Below are positions 35,139 through 43,287 of a stretch of 64,000 bases of DNA, piece by piece. The notes under the pieces were generated by a model. That model saw nothing but the letters and a program-made list of their open reading frames with translations, did not search any database and had not been told where the DNA came from. The stretch is from Terriglobales bacterium (GTDB taxonomy: Bacteria > Acidobacteriota > Terriglobia > Terriglobales > Acidobacteriaceae), in contig DATMAB010000021.1 in assembly GCA_035573675.1 (NCBI GenBank), forward strand, positions 30,950 to 94,949, in the 5' to 3' direction. A program made the translations under genes and the position numbers. Every line of letters begins with the position of its first letter. Within the stretch, counting starts at the first letter, position 1.

Positions 35139-35477
35139 CCCACGCCTGCGCCGAACAGCGTGGCGCAGACATGGGGCACCGCGAATCGGCGAACTGCGAT
35201 CTGCGAACTGAAAAGCCAACCACAATGGACACGAAGGAAGAACGAAGGAGAGCCATGGGAAGCCGACTGCGCCACCATGAATGACTACGAACCCCACGTC
35301 TGCGTCGAACAGCGTGGCGCAGACATGGGGCACCGACGAATGGGCGAACTGAAAGCCAACCACAAAGGACACGAAGGAAAAACATAAGGAGAGCCGTGGG
35401 AAGCCGAGCACGCCACCATGAATGACTACGAACCCCACGTCTGCGCCGAACAGCGTGGCGCAGACATGGGGCACCGT
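35139..35477. repeat. Tandem ~140-154 bp repeat with embedded palindrome
   Basis: Copies begin at 35139, 35293 and 35434 (third is partial, about 44 bp). Each opens with a hairpin: CCCACGTCTGCG pairs with CGCAGACATGGGG across a short loop. The rest of the unit (AACTGAAAGCCAACCACAA, GGACACGAAGGA, GGGAAGCCGA, CGCCACCATGAATGACTACG) is also repeated. It fills most of the 492-bp space between the dehydrogenase and the TonB-like gene. Apparent minus-strand reading frames here are repeats, not genes. Confidence 0.85.
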
Positions 35478-35629
35478 CAGGCATCGTCGAAGGCGCAACC
35501 CGTAGCGAACCGGCTCCCTCCCGTCCCTGCGGGCGGGCGCGACCTGTAAGGGAGTGAGACAATAGATACGGCTTTTCCCGCCGGATGGCGCGCGACCGAC
35601 TGCCCTTCCGCGGGTTGCAGGACTGAGGC

Positions 35630-36715
35630 GTGGCCACGCGGCAGCTCATCCCGATCGCTTCCGAGACCGGTTCCGGCCGGGACGGCAGCGGTTCGCCCCG
35701 CCCGCCGCTTCCGGAGATCGAAGCCCCCGCGCTGCTGCTGGAGATCGACGACGAACGCACGCGCGCCCGCCGTCGCGAAGGCATGCTGATTTCCATCATC
35801 GCCCACATCGTGGCCGTGCTGGGCCTTGTGCTGCTGCCGCCGCTCCTGCCGCAGTCGCGCGGCATCACCGTGGCCACCACCGAAGAGCTGCTGCGCAACA
35901 AGGAGCTGACGTATCTCGAGTTGCCGCCGGACTCGCAGGCGCCCCCGGCGAAGCCGCCGGATACGAAGATCATCTCCGACAAGGACCGCATCGCCACCTC
36001 GCGGGCTCCGGTGCCGGACAAGAAGACACTGGACGAGCTGCGGGACAGCCGTCGTCCCGGGCCGCCGGGGGTGAGTGCGCCGCCGGCGCCTCCCTCGCCC
36101 GGCGTCCTGCCGCAGGCAGGCGGGAGCGCCGCCGCAGCGCCGCCCGCCCAGGGCGGCACGGAGCAAACGCCGCCGGGAACCGAGGTGGCGAGCCTGCAGG
36201 CCCCGCCGATGGCGCGCGGACGTGGCGGCGTGTTCGGCACGGGGCGCTCGGCCGGCTCCACACTCGAAGAAGCCACGCGCGCGGCCGCCGCACGCGGCGG
36301 CGCCGGGGGCACGGTGGGCTCGGGAGGCGACTACGGCCTGGGACCGGGCTCTCCCGCCAAGGTGCGCAGCGACCTCGACATCATGAGCGACACCATGGGC
36401 GTGGACTTCGGACCCTACTTGTCGCGTGTGCTGCTGGCCGTGCGCCAGAACTGGTACGCGCTGGTTCCCGAAGCCGCGCGCCCGCCGCTGCTGAAGAGCG
36501 GCAAGGTCTCCATCCAGTTCGCCATCCTGAAGGACGGCAGCGTAGCGGGCATGCGGCTGGCGCAGACCTCGGGCGACGTCTCGCTCGACCGCGCCGCCTG
36601 GGGCGGCATCACCGCCTCCAATCCCTTCCCGCCTCTGCCTGCTGAGTTCCGCGGCAATTACCTGGAACTGCGCTTCCACTTTTACTACAACCCGGGAAGG
36701 AACGAGTTGCGGTAA
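35630..36715 (+). CDS. TonB family protein with long proline-rich linker
   Basis: The 361-aa protein has a cytoplasmic N-terminus (1-50), TM 51-73, a Pro/Gly/Ala-rich periplasmic linker (about 110-255), and a TonB C-terminal-like domain (about 262-355: FGPYLSRVLLAVRQNWYALVPEAA, VSIQFAILKDGSVAGMRLAQTSGD, LDRAAWGGITASNPFPPLP). The domain resembles the TolA/TonB C-terminal fold used in envelope energy transduction. The GTG start at 35630 has GGACTGAGG just upstream. It is followed 3 bp later by the 35-aa gene, then miaA, and is probably one operon. Confidence 0.8.
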   Translation: MATRQLIPIASETGSGRDGSGSPRPPLPEIEAPALLLEIDDERTRARRREGMLISIIAHIVAVLGLVLLPPLLPQSRGITVATTEELLRNKELTYLELPPDSQAPPAKPPDTKIISDKDRIATSRAPVPDKKTLDELRDSRRPGPPGVSAPPAPPSPGVLPQAGGSAAAAPPAQGGTEQTPPGTEVASLQAPPMARGRGGVFGTGRSAGSTLEEATRAAAARGGAGGTVGSGGDYGLGPGSPAKVRSDLDIMSDTMGVDFGPYLSRVLLAVRQNWYALVPEAARPPLLKSGKVSIQFAILKDGSVAGMRLAQTSGDVSLDRAAWGGITASNPFPPLPAEFRGNYLELRFHFYYNPGRNELR

Positions 36716-36718
36716 AGC

Positions 36719-36826
36719 ATGCGCGCGGAGCGGCGGGAAGCCATCGGACTGATCCTGATCGCTCTGCTGGTGCTGGCCTTTGTGCTGGCGCGCTACGGCG
36801 GCAGCATCCCGTGGGGAGCGCGGTGA
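36719..36826 (+). CDS. 35-aa single-pass membrane microprotein
   Basis: The protein starts MRAERREAIGLILIALLVLAF and ends ARYGGSIPWGAR: a basic N-terminus, one TM (about 9-24) and a short tail. It begins 3 bp after the TonB-like stop, and its TGA overlaps the GTG of miaA (GTGA at 36823-36826), so translation looks coupled to both sides. It is too short for most gene callers. No family is recognised; its position suggests an accessory subunit for the upstream envelope protein. Confidence 0.6.
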   Translation: MRAERREAIGLILIALLVLAFVLARYGGSIPWGAR

Positions 36827-37785
36827 GTTCTCAAGAAGCTGCAGGAGAGCGTGATCCGCTGCTGGTCATCGTGGTTGGACCTACCGGCAGCGGAAAAAGC
36901 GCATTGGCAGCGGCGCTGGCGGAGCGGTTCGGCGGCGAGATCGTCAACTGCGACTCGGTCGCGTTCTACCGCGAGTTTGAGATCGGCACGGCCAAGCCTT
37001 CGGCCGAAGAGCGGCGGCGCGTCCCTCATCATCTGCTGGATGTGGTCGGGCCGACGGAATCCATCACCGCGGGCGATTACGCGCGTCGCGCCCGCGCCGT
37101 GCTGGCGGAGATTCGCGAGCGCGGGCATCTGCCCATTGTGGCCGGGGGAACCGGGCTGTACCTGCGGGCGCTGGTCGAGGGCCTGTTCCCCGGCCCGCCG
37201 CGCTCGGAAGAACTGCGCGAGCGGCTGCGCGCCAGCGCACGCAAACGCGGGCCGGCTCACTTGCACCGCATGCTTCGGCGGCTCGATCCGGCGGCGGCAG
37301 AGAAAGTTCACCCCAACGACGCGCCGAAGCTCATCCGCGCGCTTGAGGTGTGTTTGCAAGCCCGCGGCAGGATGACTGACCTCTGGCGGAAGGGCCGCGA
37401 TCCCCTTACCGGCTTCCGCGTGCTGCGCATCGGGCTGAATCCGGAGCGCAACGCGCTTTATGCGCGCATCAACCAGCGCGCCAAGCGCATGTTCGAGCAG
37501 GGACTCATCGAGGAGACGCGCGAGCTGCTTGAGCGCTATGGCGAAGCCGCCCGACCCTTAGGCTCGCTCGGCTACAAGCAAGCCGTACAGTTCCTGCGAG
37601 GGGAAATCGATCCGAAGCTGGCGGTGTGGGCCACGCAGCAGGCGCATCGCAATTACGCCAAGCGCCAGATGACGTGGTTCCGCAGAGAGCCCGATGTCCA
37701 CTGGCTGCGCGGGTTTGGCGATGATGTGAGGGTCCAGGAGGAAGCGCAGGGCATCGTGGAAGCAGCGATAAGCAATAAGCAGTAA
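36823..37785 (+). CDS. miaA: tRNA dimethylallyltransferase MiaA
   Basis: The 320-aa protein has P-loop VVGPTGSGKSALAAAL (about 18-33), NCDSVAFYREFEIGTAKP (tRNA/substrate region with Asp and Thr), VPHHLLDVVGPTE, IVAGGTGLYLRALVEG, and the C-terminal GYKQAVQFL and RQMTWFRREPDVHWL. MiaA adds the isopentenyl group to A37 of tRNAs reading UNN codons. GTG 36823 overlaps the stop of the upstream microprotein; GTG 36811 is a possible alternative. Of interest: the usual neighbour hfq is absent. Confidence 0.97.
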   Translation: MSSQEAAGERDPLLVIVVGPTGSGKSALAAALAERFGGEIVNCDSVAFYREFEIGTAKPSAEERRRVPHHLLDVVGPTESITAGDYARRARAVLAEIRERGHLPIVAGGTGLYLRALVEGLFPGPPRSEELRERLRASARKRGPAHLHRMLRRLDPAAAEKVHPNDAPKLIRALEVCLQARGRMTDLWRKGRDPLTGFRVLRIGLNPERNALYARINQRAKRMFEQGLIEETRELLERYGEAARPLGSLGYKQAVQFLRGEIDPKLAVWATQQAHRNYAKRQMTWFRREPDVHWLRGFGDDVRVQEEAQGIVEAAISNKQ

Positions 37786-37833
37786 GCCAAAAGCCAAGAG
37801 CCAAAGGCTTATCGCTTACTGCTTATCGCTTGC
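37765..37833 (+). repeat. Heptamer-iterated inverted repeat, AGCAATA/TATCGCT type
   Basis: Left arm AGCGATA-AGCAATA-AGCAGTA-AGCC (37764-37788, its first units still inside the end of miaA) and right arm GGCTTATCGCTTACTGCTTATCGCT (37806-37830, quoted in two parts: GGCTTATCGCT and TACTGCTTATCGCT) are nearly perfect complements. It would form a hairpin of about 25 bp at the miaA terminus. Confidence 0.65.
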
Positions 37834-37889
37834 ACGCGAAACTCAAAAGGCACCGGACAACCTGGGGCACCTCTGCTATGTTCACCGTG

Positions 37890-39830
37890 ATGCGCGTGCG
37901 GCTGGTGGTTCTGTTCTTTCTCCTGCTGGTTCCCTCCTCGCTTGCGCGCGACAAATTCCAACAACCGGGTCCGGTGCGGCTGACGCGCGGCGGGGAGAAG
38001 TGGGCGGAGCGCACGCTGCGCGGGATGTCACTGGAAGAGAAGGTCGGCCAAATGTTCATGCTCAAAGCGCCGGCCCAGTTCCTGAACCTGGAGAGTCCGG
38101 AGTACCTGGCGCTGCGCGACGCCATCGACCGCTATCACGTGGGCGGATTCCTGCTGACGGTGCGCTCGGAGAACGGCATGGTGTACCGCAATCAGCCCTA
38201 CGAAGCGGCCATGTTCACCAACCAGTTGCAGCGGGAGAGCGACGTGCCGCTGATCTTCGCCGCCGACTTCGAGCGCGGCCCGTCGATGCGCTTCGACGGC
38301 ACCACGCCCTTTCCGCACGCCATGGCCTTCGGGGCCGCCGGCCGCACCGAGTACGTGGAAGCCTTCGCCCGCGTAGTAGCGGAGGAATCCCGCGCGCTGG
38401 GCGTGGTGTGGAACTTCTTTCCCGTGGCCGACGTGAACTCCGAACCCGCCAATCCCATCATCAACACGCGTGCTTTCGGAGAGGATCCGGAAGAGGTGAG
38501 CCGATTCGTCACGGCCTATATTCGCGCCGCGCGCGCGAACGGATTGCTGACCACCGCCAAGCACTTCCCGGGCCACGGCGATACGGAGACCGATTCGCAC
38601 ATCGGCATCGCCCGGGTCAGCGTGGACCGTGCGCATCTGGAGGCAGTGGAGCTCGTGCCGTTTCGCCAGGCGATAGCCGCAGGCGTGGATTCCATCATGA
38701 CGGCGCACGTTACGGTGCCGGCGCTCGAGCCCGCCGCGGACCGCGTGGCCACGACTTCGCCCGGCGTGGTGACCGGCCTGCTGAAAAGTCAGCTCGGATT
38801 CCAGGGCGTCGTGGTCACCGACGCCATGGAGATGCACGCCATCACCCGGCTGTACGCCAACGGCAATGGCCGCAATCCGGGACGAGCCGCGGTGGATGCG
38901 GTGAAGGCCGGGCAGGACCTAATCACCATCCCGGCGAATATCGAGACCTCGTATCGCGCGCTGCTCGACGCCGTGCGCAGCGGCGAGATCTCCGAGGAGC
39001 GCATCGATGCCAGCGTGCGGAAGCTGCTGCGGCTGAAGGCCTCGGTCGGGCTCGACCGGGCAAAGTTGGTGGACATCCACCAGCTCTCGCGCCGGGTGGC
39101 CCGGCCCCAGAGTTTGGCGCTGGCGCAGGAGGTCTCTGACGCCGCGGTCACGCTGGTGCGCTCGAATGGAACGCTGCTGCCGCTGCGGGCGGAGAGCTTC
39201 CGGCCGGCACCGCCGCCCGCGCCCCAGGGCGAGGGAACCGTAACCGCGTCCGATGCGTATTTCTCCCAGGGAGGGGGGCGACTGCTGGCCGTGATCTTTG
39301 CGGACGACCTGCGCAGCGAGTACGGCCGGGTGTTGCAGCGCGAGATTCGCGCCCGCGTCCCGCAGGCGGAGGTCCTCTTCGTGGACTTGCGGACGGCCGC
39401 CGCACTCGCCCCGCGCGCATTGGAAGCAGCGCAACAAGCCACGGCGGTGGTGGCGGCGGTGTTTTCCTCTCCCACGGCGGGACGGCGCGTGCTGGTGAAC
39501 GGTCAGTCGGTCAACTCGGTTTCGCTGGCGGAAGCACCCAGGAAGCTGCTGGGCGACCTGCTGCAGAACGCCGGGGCGCGCACCGTCGTGGTCGCGTTGG
39601 GCAATCCTTATCTGGGCGCGGACTTCCCCGCCGTGGAGAACTATTTGTGCACGTATTCCGGCGTGCCGACGTCGGAAATCAGCGCGGCGAAGGCGCTGTT
39701 CGGCGAGATGGCGGTGCGCGGCCGTTTGCCGGTGACCATTCCCGGCGTGGCGGCGCGCGGCGCCGGCATCGACCTTGAGCCCACCGCGCCGCAGGCGGCG
39801 ACCGCCGCCCCGCCGGCGCCTCATCCCTGA
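37890..39830 (+). CDS. Exported glycoside hydrolase family 3 (NagZ-like)
   Basis: This protein of about 646 aa has a signal peptide (VRLVVLFFLLLVPSSLA). The GH3 catalytic barrel (about 55-375) carries the NagZ-type loop KHFPGHGDTETDSH, whose His-Asp dyad acts as general acid, and nucleophile Asp in VVVTDAMEM. A C-terminal alpha/beta domain follows (about 420-620). Family members with the KHFPGHG loop are beta-N-acetylglucosaminidases that trim peptidoglycan or chitin oligosaccharides; cytoplasmic NagZ has no signal peptide, so this one probably acts in the periplasm. Start ATG 37890 is favoured by TATGTT 7 nt upstream; ATG 37878 is an alternative. Confidence 0.88.
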   Translation: MRVRLVVLFFLLLVPSSLARDKFQQPGPVRLTRGGEKWAERTLRGMSLEEKVGQMFMLKAPAQFLNLESPEYLALRDAIDRYHVGGFLLTVRSENGMVYRNQPYEAAMFTNQLQRESDVPLIFAADFERGPSMRFDGTTPFPHAMAFGAAGRTEYVEAFARVVAEESRALGVVWNFFPVADVNSEPANPIINTRAFGEDPEEVSRFVTAYIRAARANGLLTTAKHFPGHGDTETDSHIGIARVSVDRAHLEAVELVPFRQAIAAGVDSIMTAHVTVPALEPAADRVATTSPGVVTGLLKSQLGFQGVVVTDAMEMHAITRLYANGNGRNPGRAAVDAVKAGQDLITIPANIETSYRALLDAVRSGEISEERIDASVRKLLRLKASVGLDRAKLVDIHQLSRRVARPQSLALAQEVSDAAVTLVRSNGTLLPLRAESFRPAPPPAPQGEGTVTASDAYFSQGGGRLLAVIFADDLRSEYGRVLQREIRARVPQAEVLFVDLRTAAALAPRALEAAQQATAVVAAVFSSPTAGRRVLVNGQSVNSVSLAEAPRKLLGDLLQNAGARTVVVALGNPYLGADFPAVENYLCTYSGVPTSEISAAKALFGEMAVRGRLPVTIPGVAARGAGIDLEPTAPQAATAAPPAPHP

Positions 39831-39847
39831 GTCAAAGGAGCATTGCC

Positions 39848-40426
39848 ATGTCGTCGCGATCGAGTTCCCGGTTCGCAATTGTGTTTTCACTGGCGGCGGT
39901 TCCGCTGGTCTTTCTGCTGGGCGCATGCAGCATGAACATCGAGGAAGAAAAGGGAGAACAGCCCAAGAAGGTCGAGATCACTACACCCGTGGGCGAACTC
40001 AAGGTGCGCAAGGACAAGTTCGATATCGCACAGGTGGGCGTAGCGGCGTATCCCGGAGCGCGCGAGGCCGCGGATGACGAAGACAGCCCCGGCCGCGCCA
40101 CGGTTTCCATTGCCACGTCGCTCTTCGGCCTGAAGGTAGTGGCCGCCAGTTATGAGACCGACGATCAGCCGCGCAAGGTGCTGGACTTCTATCGCCAGGA
40201 ACTCTCGCGGTACGGCAAGGTGACCGAATGTCACGGCGACATCGACTTCCGGGACGATACCGGCGAGGTGGTCTGCAAGCCGGAACGCGGCAGGGACCGC
40301 GACGAGGTCGAACTGGTAGCGGGCAGCCAGCACAAGTTCCGCGTGGTGGGCGTCCGACCCAAGGGCACGGGGACGAAGTTCGGCGTCGCCCTGGTGCAAC
40401 TGCGCGGCGAGCGGGAAACGATGTAG
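39848..40426 (+). CDS. Predicted lipoprotein, unknown function
   Basis: The 192-aa protein has a lipobox FLLGAC (Cys27). The mature part has a short acidic stretch, then a domain with VGVAAYPGARE, SYETDDQPRKVLDFYRQELSRYGKVTEC and VELVAGSQHKFRVVGVRPKGTGTKFGVALVQLR. The segment 'YPGA...., T.D....V..FY...L' occurs in small envelope proteins of this phylum without assigned role. AAGGAG lies 8 nt before the ATG. Two Cys (in TECHGD and VVCKPE) could form a disulfide. It is 17 bp after the GH3 gene and probably co-transcribed. Confidence 0.7.
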   Translation: MSSRSSSRFAIVFSLAAVPLVFLLGACSMNIEEEKGEQPKKVEITTPVGELKVRKDKFDIAQVGVAAYPGAREAADDEDSPGRATVSIATSLFGLKVVAASYETDDQPRKVLDFYRQELSRYGKVTECHGDIDFRDDTGEVVCKPERGRDRDEVELVAGSQHKFRVVGVRPKGTGTKFGVALVQLRGERETM

Positions 40427-40470
40427 CTCGCCTTGCGCCCGTCACGGCCGTGCGGTAAGTTGGCTGCCTC

Positions 40471-41142
40471 GTGGAACATCCCTGTCCGCAATGCGGAGCG
40501 CAGGTCGAAGCGGGCGTTCCCTTCTGCTCGCAGTGCGGCGCCCCGCAGATCCGGGTAACGCCGCCTCCGGAGGCGGAACTGCCTCCGCCGGCTCCGACAT
40601 TCCCTGAAACTCTTCCGGCTCCGGCGCCGACAGGAAGTGCTTCCGCAGGCCCGACGGCTCCGGGGAGCGTCCAGTGGGCGCGGGCGCTGCCGCTGGCGGG
40701 ATTGACGGGCGCCATCGCCGGCGTGCTCTCGGTGATTCCCTTCGTCAGCCTGGGCTGCTGCCTGTGGATGCTGGGCGCAGGAGCGCTGACGGTAGTGCTG
40801 TACCGCGAGCGCACACAGTCCGACGTCTCCACCGGCATGGGCTTCCGGCTGGGCGCTCTCACCGGCTTGCTGGGCTATCTGGTGTACGTGTTCTTCTTCG
40901 GCCTGATGCAGGTGCTGCGCGGCCGCCAGTTCCGCGCCGCTTTCCGCCAGCAGTTGGAGAAGGCCGCCGAAGCCAATCCCGATCCCGCTGTCCGGCAGAT
41001 GATCGAGCGCATGTCCACACCCGAAGGCATTGCCACACTGGTAACGGTGATGCTGGCCGTGTTTCTCGTGGTCTTCGTCTTGTTTGCGGCCGCCGGTGGC
41101 GCTTTGGGGGGCTCGTTTTTCGGACGACGCCAGTCTAGATAA
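40471..41142 (+). CDS. Zinc-ribbon membrane protein
   Basis: This 223-aa protein opens with a zinc ribbon CPQC...CSQC (5-8, 20-23) followed by a Pro-rich linker (30-65). Four hydrophobic segments are visible (about 70-90, 92-110, 128-150, 190-212). The middle has a cytoplasmic-looking helical part (QLEKAAEANPDPAVRQMIERM). Such zinc-ribbon plus DUF4199-like membrane proteins are common and uncharacterised. The GTG start is preceded by TAAGTT (40456-40461), a weak -10 nine nt upstream. Confidence 0.7.
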   Translation: MEHPCPQCGAQVEAGVPFCSQCGAPQIRVTPPPEAELPPPAPTFPETLPAPAPTGSASAGPTAPGSVQWARALPLAGLTGAIAGVLSVIPFVSLGCCLWMLGAGALTVVLYRERTQSDVSTGMGFRLGALTGLLGYLVYVFFFGLMQVLRGRQFRAAFRQQLEKAAEANPDPAVRQMIERMSTPEGIATLVTVMLAVFLVVFVLFAAAGGALGGSFFGRRQSR

Positions 41143-41234
41143 CACACTGCAATATCAATAAGTTACGCGGGAAATGCCGGATCCGCTCCCGGCTGGCCGG
41201 CCAGTCGCTCTGAAGCTTTTCGTAGCGCTCCGGC

Positions 41235-41264
41235 TTGCGACACTTGGCCGCGACCACGTATGAT
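41235..41264 (+). promoter_or_regulatory. Promoter of the pyrR-pyrB-pyrC operon
   Basis: TTGCGA (41235-41240), 18-nt spacer, TATGAT (41259-41264). The leader is about 50 nt and GC-rich. There is no obvious PyrR-binding loop with terminator, so regulation may be at translation. Confidence 0.55.
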
Positions 41265-41321
41265 TTTCCGCCTTGCGCCTGCCCCCGGGGCGCGTTGGCA
41301 CCAGAGCTTCCACCTGCCCTT

Positions 41322-41900
41322 ATGAGCGCCCAGCCCGCGCGAACCCGCGCCCAATCGCATCGCGAAACCCAGGTGATGTCGGCCTCGGAGATCGAGCGCA
41401 CGCTGGTCCGACTGGCGCACGAGATCGTGGAGAAGACCGGCGGCGTGCAGGACCTCGGCCTGGTGGGAATCAAACGGCGCGGCGTGCCGCTGGCGCAGCG
41501 GCTGGGGAAGCTGATCCAGCGCATCGAGCGCGTGAAGCCGCCGGTGGGCAGTCTGGATATCGCGCTGTACCGCGACGACCTGACGCCGGTCGCGCCCAAG
41601 CCGGTGGTGCAGAAGGCAGAGATCGGATTCGACGTCGCAGGCATGGACATCATCCTGGTGGACGACGTGCTGTTTACGGGCCGCACCACACGGGCGGCCA
41701 TGGATGCGCTGTTCGATCAAGGACGCCCACGCCGCGTGCAGCTCTGCGTGCTGGTGGACCGCGGGCACCGTGAGCTGCCGATCGAGGCGGCGTTCGTCGG
41801 ACGGCGCATCGAGACTTCGCGTGAGCAGATGGTCGAGGTCAATCTGACCGAGGTGGACGGCGCGGACAAAGTTACGCTGTTGGAGGCGCCGGCGCGGTGA
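41322..41900 (+). CDS. pyrR: PyrR bifunctional regulator/uracil phosphoribosyltransferase
   Basis: The 192-aa type I PRTase fold contains the PRPP-binding loop IILVDDVLFTGRTTRAAMDAL, and upstream LGLVGIKRRGVPLAQRL and ALYRDDLTP. PyrR binds pyr mRNA with UMP to repress the operon. The C-terminus VDRGHRELPIEAAFVGR is typical. It may start at ATG 41322 or 41376 (174 aa, closer to the usual 180). Its stop overlaps the pyrB GTG by 4 bp. Confidence 0.95.
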   Translation: MSAQPARTRAQSHRETQVMSASEIERTLVRLAHEIVEKTGGVQDLGLVGIKRRGVPLAQRLGKLIQRIERVKPPVGSLDIALYRDDLTPVAPKPVVQKAEIGFDVAGMDIILVDDVLFTGRTTRAAMDALFDQGRPRRVQLCVLVDRGHRELPIEAAFVGRRIETSREQMVEVNLTEVDGADKVTLLEAPAR

Positions 41901-42835
41901 ACACAAACAGCCAGCCTGGCGGCCTGCGGCGCGGCCTGCGCTCGCTGCTCGACATCGAACACTTACCTGCGGAGGAAATCCAGTTCCTGCTGCGCCTGGC
42001 GCGCCGGATGGTCGCGGGGCGCGCGCGTCCGCTGCTGCGCAACCGCCGCATCGCGCTGCTGTTTTACGAAGCCTCAACCCGCACCCGCGTCAGCTTCGAG
42101 TTCGCCGCCAAGGCGCTGGGCGCCACCACCACGGTGATTCATGCCCAAGCCTCCAGCATCGAGAAGGGGGAGTCGCTGGCGGATACCGGGCACACGCTGC
42201 GCGCCACCGGCGCCGATGCCATCGTCCTGCGGCACCCGGCGGCGGGAGCGCCGCACCTGCTGGCCCGGCATCTGGATATTCCCGTCATCAACGCCGGCGA
42301 CGGCATGCACGAGCATCCTTCGCAGGCGCTGCTGGACGCGTTCACCATCCTGCGGCATCGCAAATCGCTGGCCGGACTGCGCGTGGCCATCGTGGGCGAC
42401 ATTTACCACAGCCGGGTGGCGCGCTCGAATGCGCACCTGCTGAGCAAGTTTTCGGCGCAGGTGACGCTGTGCGGCCCTCCGGAACTCGCGCCCGAAGTGG
42501 CCGCCACGCTTGCGCCGGGCGTGCGCATCACCCGCCACATGGAGGACGCACTGCGCGGCGCAGACGTGGTCATGATGCTGCGCGTGCAGAAGGAGCGTCT
42601 CAAAGGCCGCTCCATCCGGGTGGCCGACTACATCGCCGGCTACCAGCTGACGCCGGAGCGCATGAAACTGGCGCGGCGCGACGCCCTGGTCATGCACCCA
42701 GGGCCCATGATCCGCGGCATGGAACTTACCAACGAAGTGGCGGACGGACCGCAATCCGTCATCCGCGAGCAGGTGCAGAACGGCGTGGCCATGCGCATGG
42801 CCATCCTGGCGCGGTGTCTCGGAGCGGCGAGATGA
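41897..42835 (+). CDS. pyrB: Aspartate carbamoyltransferase catalytic subunit
   Basis: The 312-aa protein has carbamoyl-phosphate motif FYEASTRTRVSFE (Ser-Thr-Arg-Thr-Arg, about 56-68), SSIEKGESLADTGHTL, the HPSQALLDAFTI loop (about 139-150), VAIVGDIYHSRVARSN, and the aspartate-site MHPGPMIRGMEL. It catalyses the committed step of pyrimidine synthesis. It is translationally coupled to pyrR (GTGA), and its own TGA overlaps the next ATG (ATGA at 42832-42835). No pyrI is seen. It would normally be followed by pyrC, but a GxxExxY gene intervenes. Confidence 0.97.
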   Translation: MNTNSQPGGLRRGLRSLLDIEHLPAEEIQFLLRLARRMVAGRARPLLRNRRIALLFYEASTRTRVSFEFAAKALGATTTVIHAQASSIEKGESLADTGHTLRATGADAIVLRHPAAGAPHLLARHLDIPVINAGDGMHEHPSQALLDAFTILRHRKSLAGLRVAIVGDIYHSRVARSNAHLLSKFSAQVTLCGPPELAPEVAATLAPGVRITRHMEDALRGADVVMMLRVQKERLKGRSIRVADYIAGYQLTPERMKLARRDALVMHPGPMIRGMELTNEVADGPQSVIREQVQNGVAMRMAILARCLGAAR

Positions 42836-43287
42836 AGAATCAGCCACGGATGAACACGGACAAACACGGATTACTGCAAGAAGAGTTGACTGACAAGATT
42901 ATTGGAGTCTTCTACGAGGTCTTCAACGAGTTAGGACACGGATTTCTCGAATCGGTTTACGAGCAGGCGATGTTCAAGGCGCTCACCCAAGCTGGACTGA
43001 AGGTTGAGCGACAGGTACCGATCCCGGTGTGGTTTCGCGGAGAGCAGATCGGCGATTTTCGCGCCGACCTGTTGATCGATGGCAAGGTGTTAGTGGAATT
43101 GAAAGCTGTCCACAACCTTGACTCTACGCACGAAGCTCAGGTCCTCAACTACCTTCGGGCAACCACGATTGAGGTTGGGCTTCTGCGGAACTTTGGGCCA
43201 CGTCCGCAGCTACGCCGGCTGCTCTTCACCAATGACAGAAAAAATATCCGTGTTCATCCGTGTGAATCCGTGGCTAAAGGTTCTTGA
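42832..43287 (+). CDS. GxxExxY family protein inserted between pyrB and pyrC
   Basis: The 151-aa protein shows the GxxExxY hallmark in ELGHGFLESVYEQAMFKAL (G-F-L-E-S-V-Y), then LKVERQVPIPVWFRGEQIG, FRADLLIDGKVLVELKAV (D...E.K, a PDDEXK-like core) and HEAQVLNYLRATTIEVGLLRNFG. Members are proposed PD-(D/E)XK nuclease-like proteins of unknown function. Residues 4-14 and the last 15 residues are encoded by inverted decamer repeats (AGCCACGGAT type). The ATG overlaps the pyrB stop by 4 bp and the stop (43285-43287) overlaps the pyrC ATG by 1 bp. A shorter start at ATG 42850 is possible. Confidence 0.85.
   Translation: MKNQPRMNTDKHGLLQEELTDKIIGVFYEVFNELGHGFLESVYEQAMFKALTQAGLKVERQVPIPVWFRGEQIGDFRADLLIDGKVLVELKAVHNLDSTHEAQVLNYLRATTIEVGLLRNFGPRPQLRRLLFTNDRKNIRVHPCESVAKGS
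42842..42871 (+). repeat. Left decamer arm of the GxxExxY unit
   Basis: Three 10-bp units: AGCCACGGAT, GAACACGGAC, AAACACGGAT. They form an inverted pair with 43246-43275. Confidence 0.85.
43246..43275 (-). repeat. Right decamer arm of the GxxExxY unit
   Basis: Read on the minus strand: AGCCACGGAT, TCACACGGAT, GAACACGGAT. The outermost decamer is identical to the left arm's outermost decamer. Confidence 0.85.

Noticed and set aside
35139..35477. Possible CRISPR array
   Set aside because: Units are about 140-154 bp, adjacent copies are similar along their whole length and there are no unique spacers or cas genes.
34914..35498. Minus-strand frame with recurring PHVCATLF segments
   Set aside because: The repetition is the translation of the tandem palindromic DNA repeat at 35139-35477, not a protein.
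42842..43275. Possible CRISPR or IS terminal repeats with target duplication
   Set aside because: Arms are three decamers rather than IS-type termini and no flanking direct duplication is visible; kept as its own class of unit.
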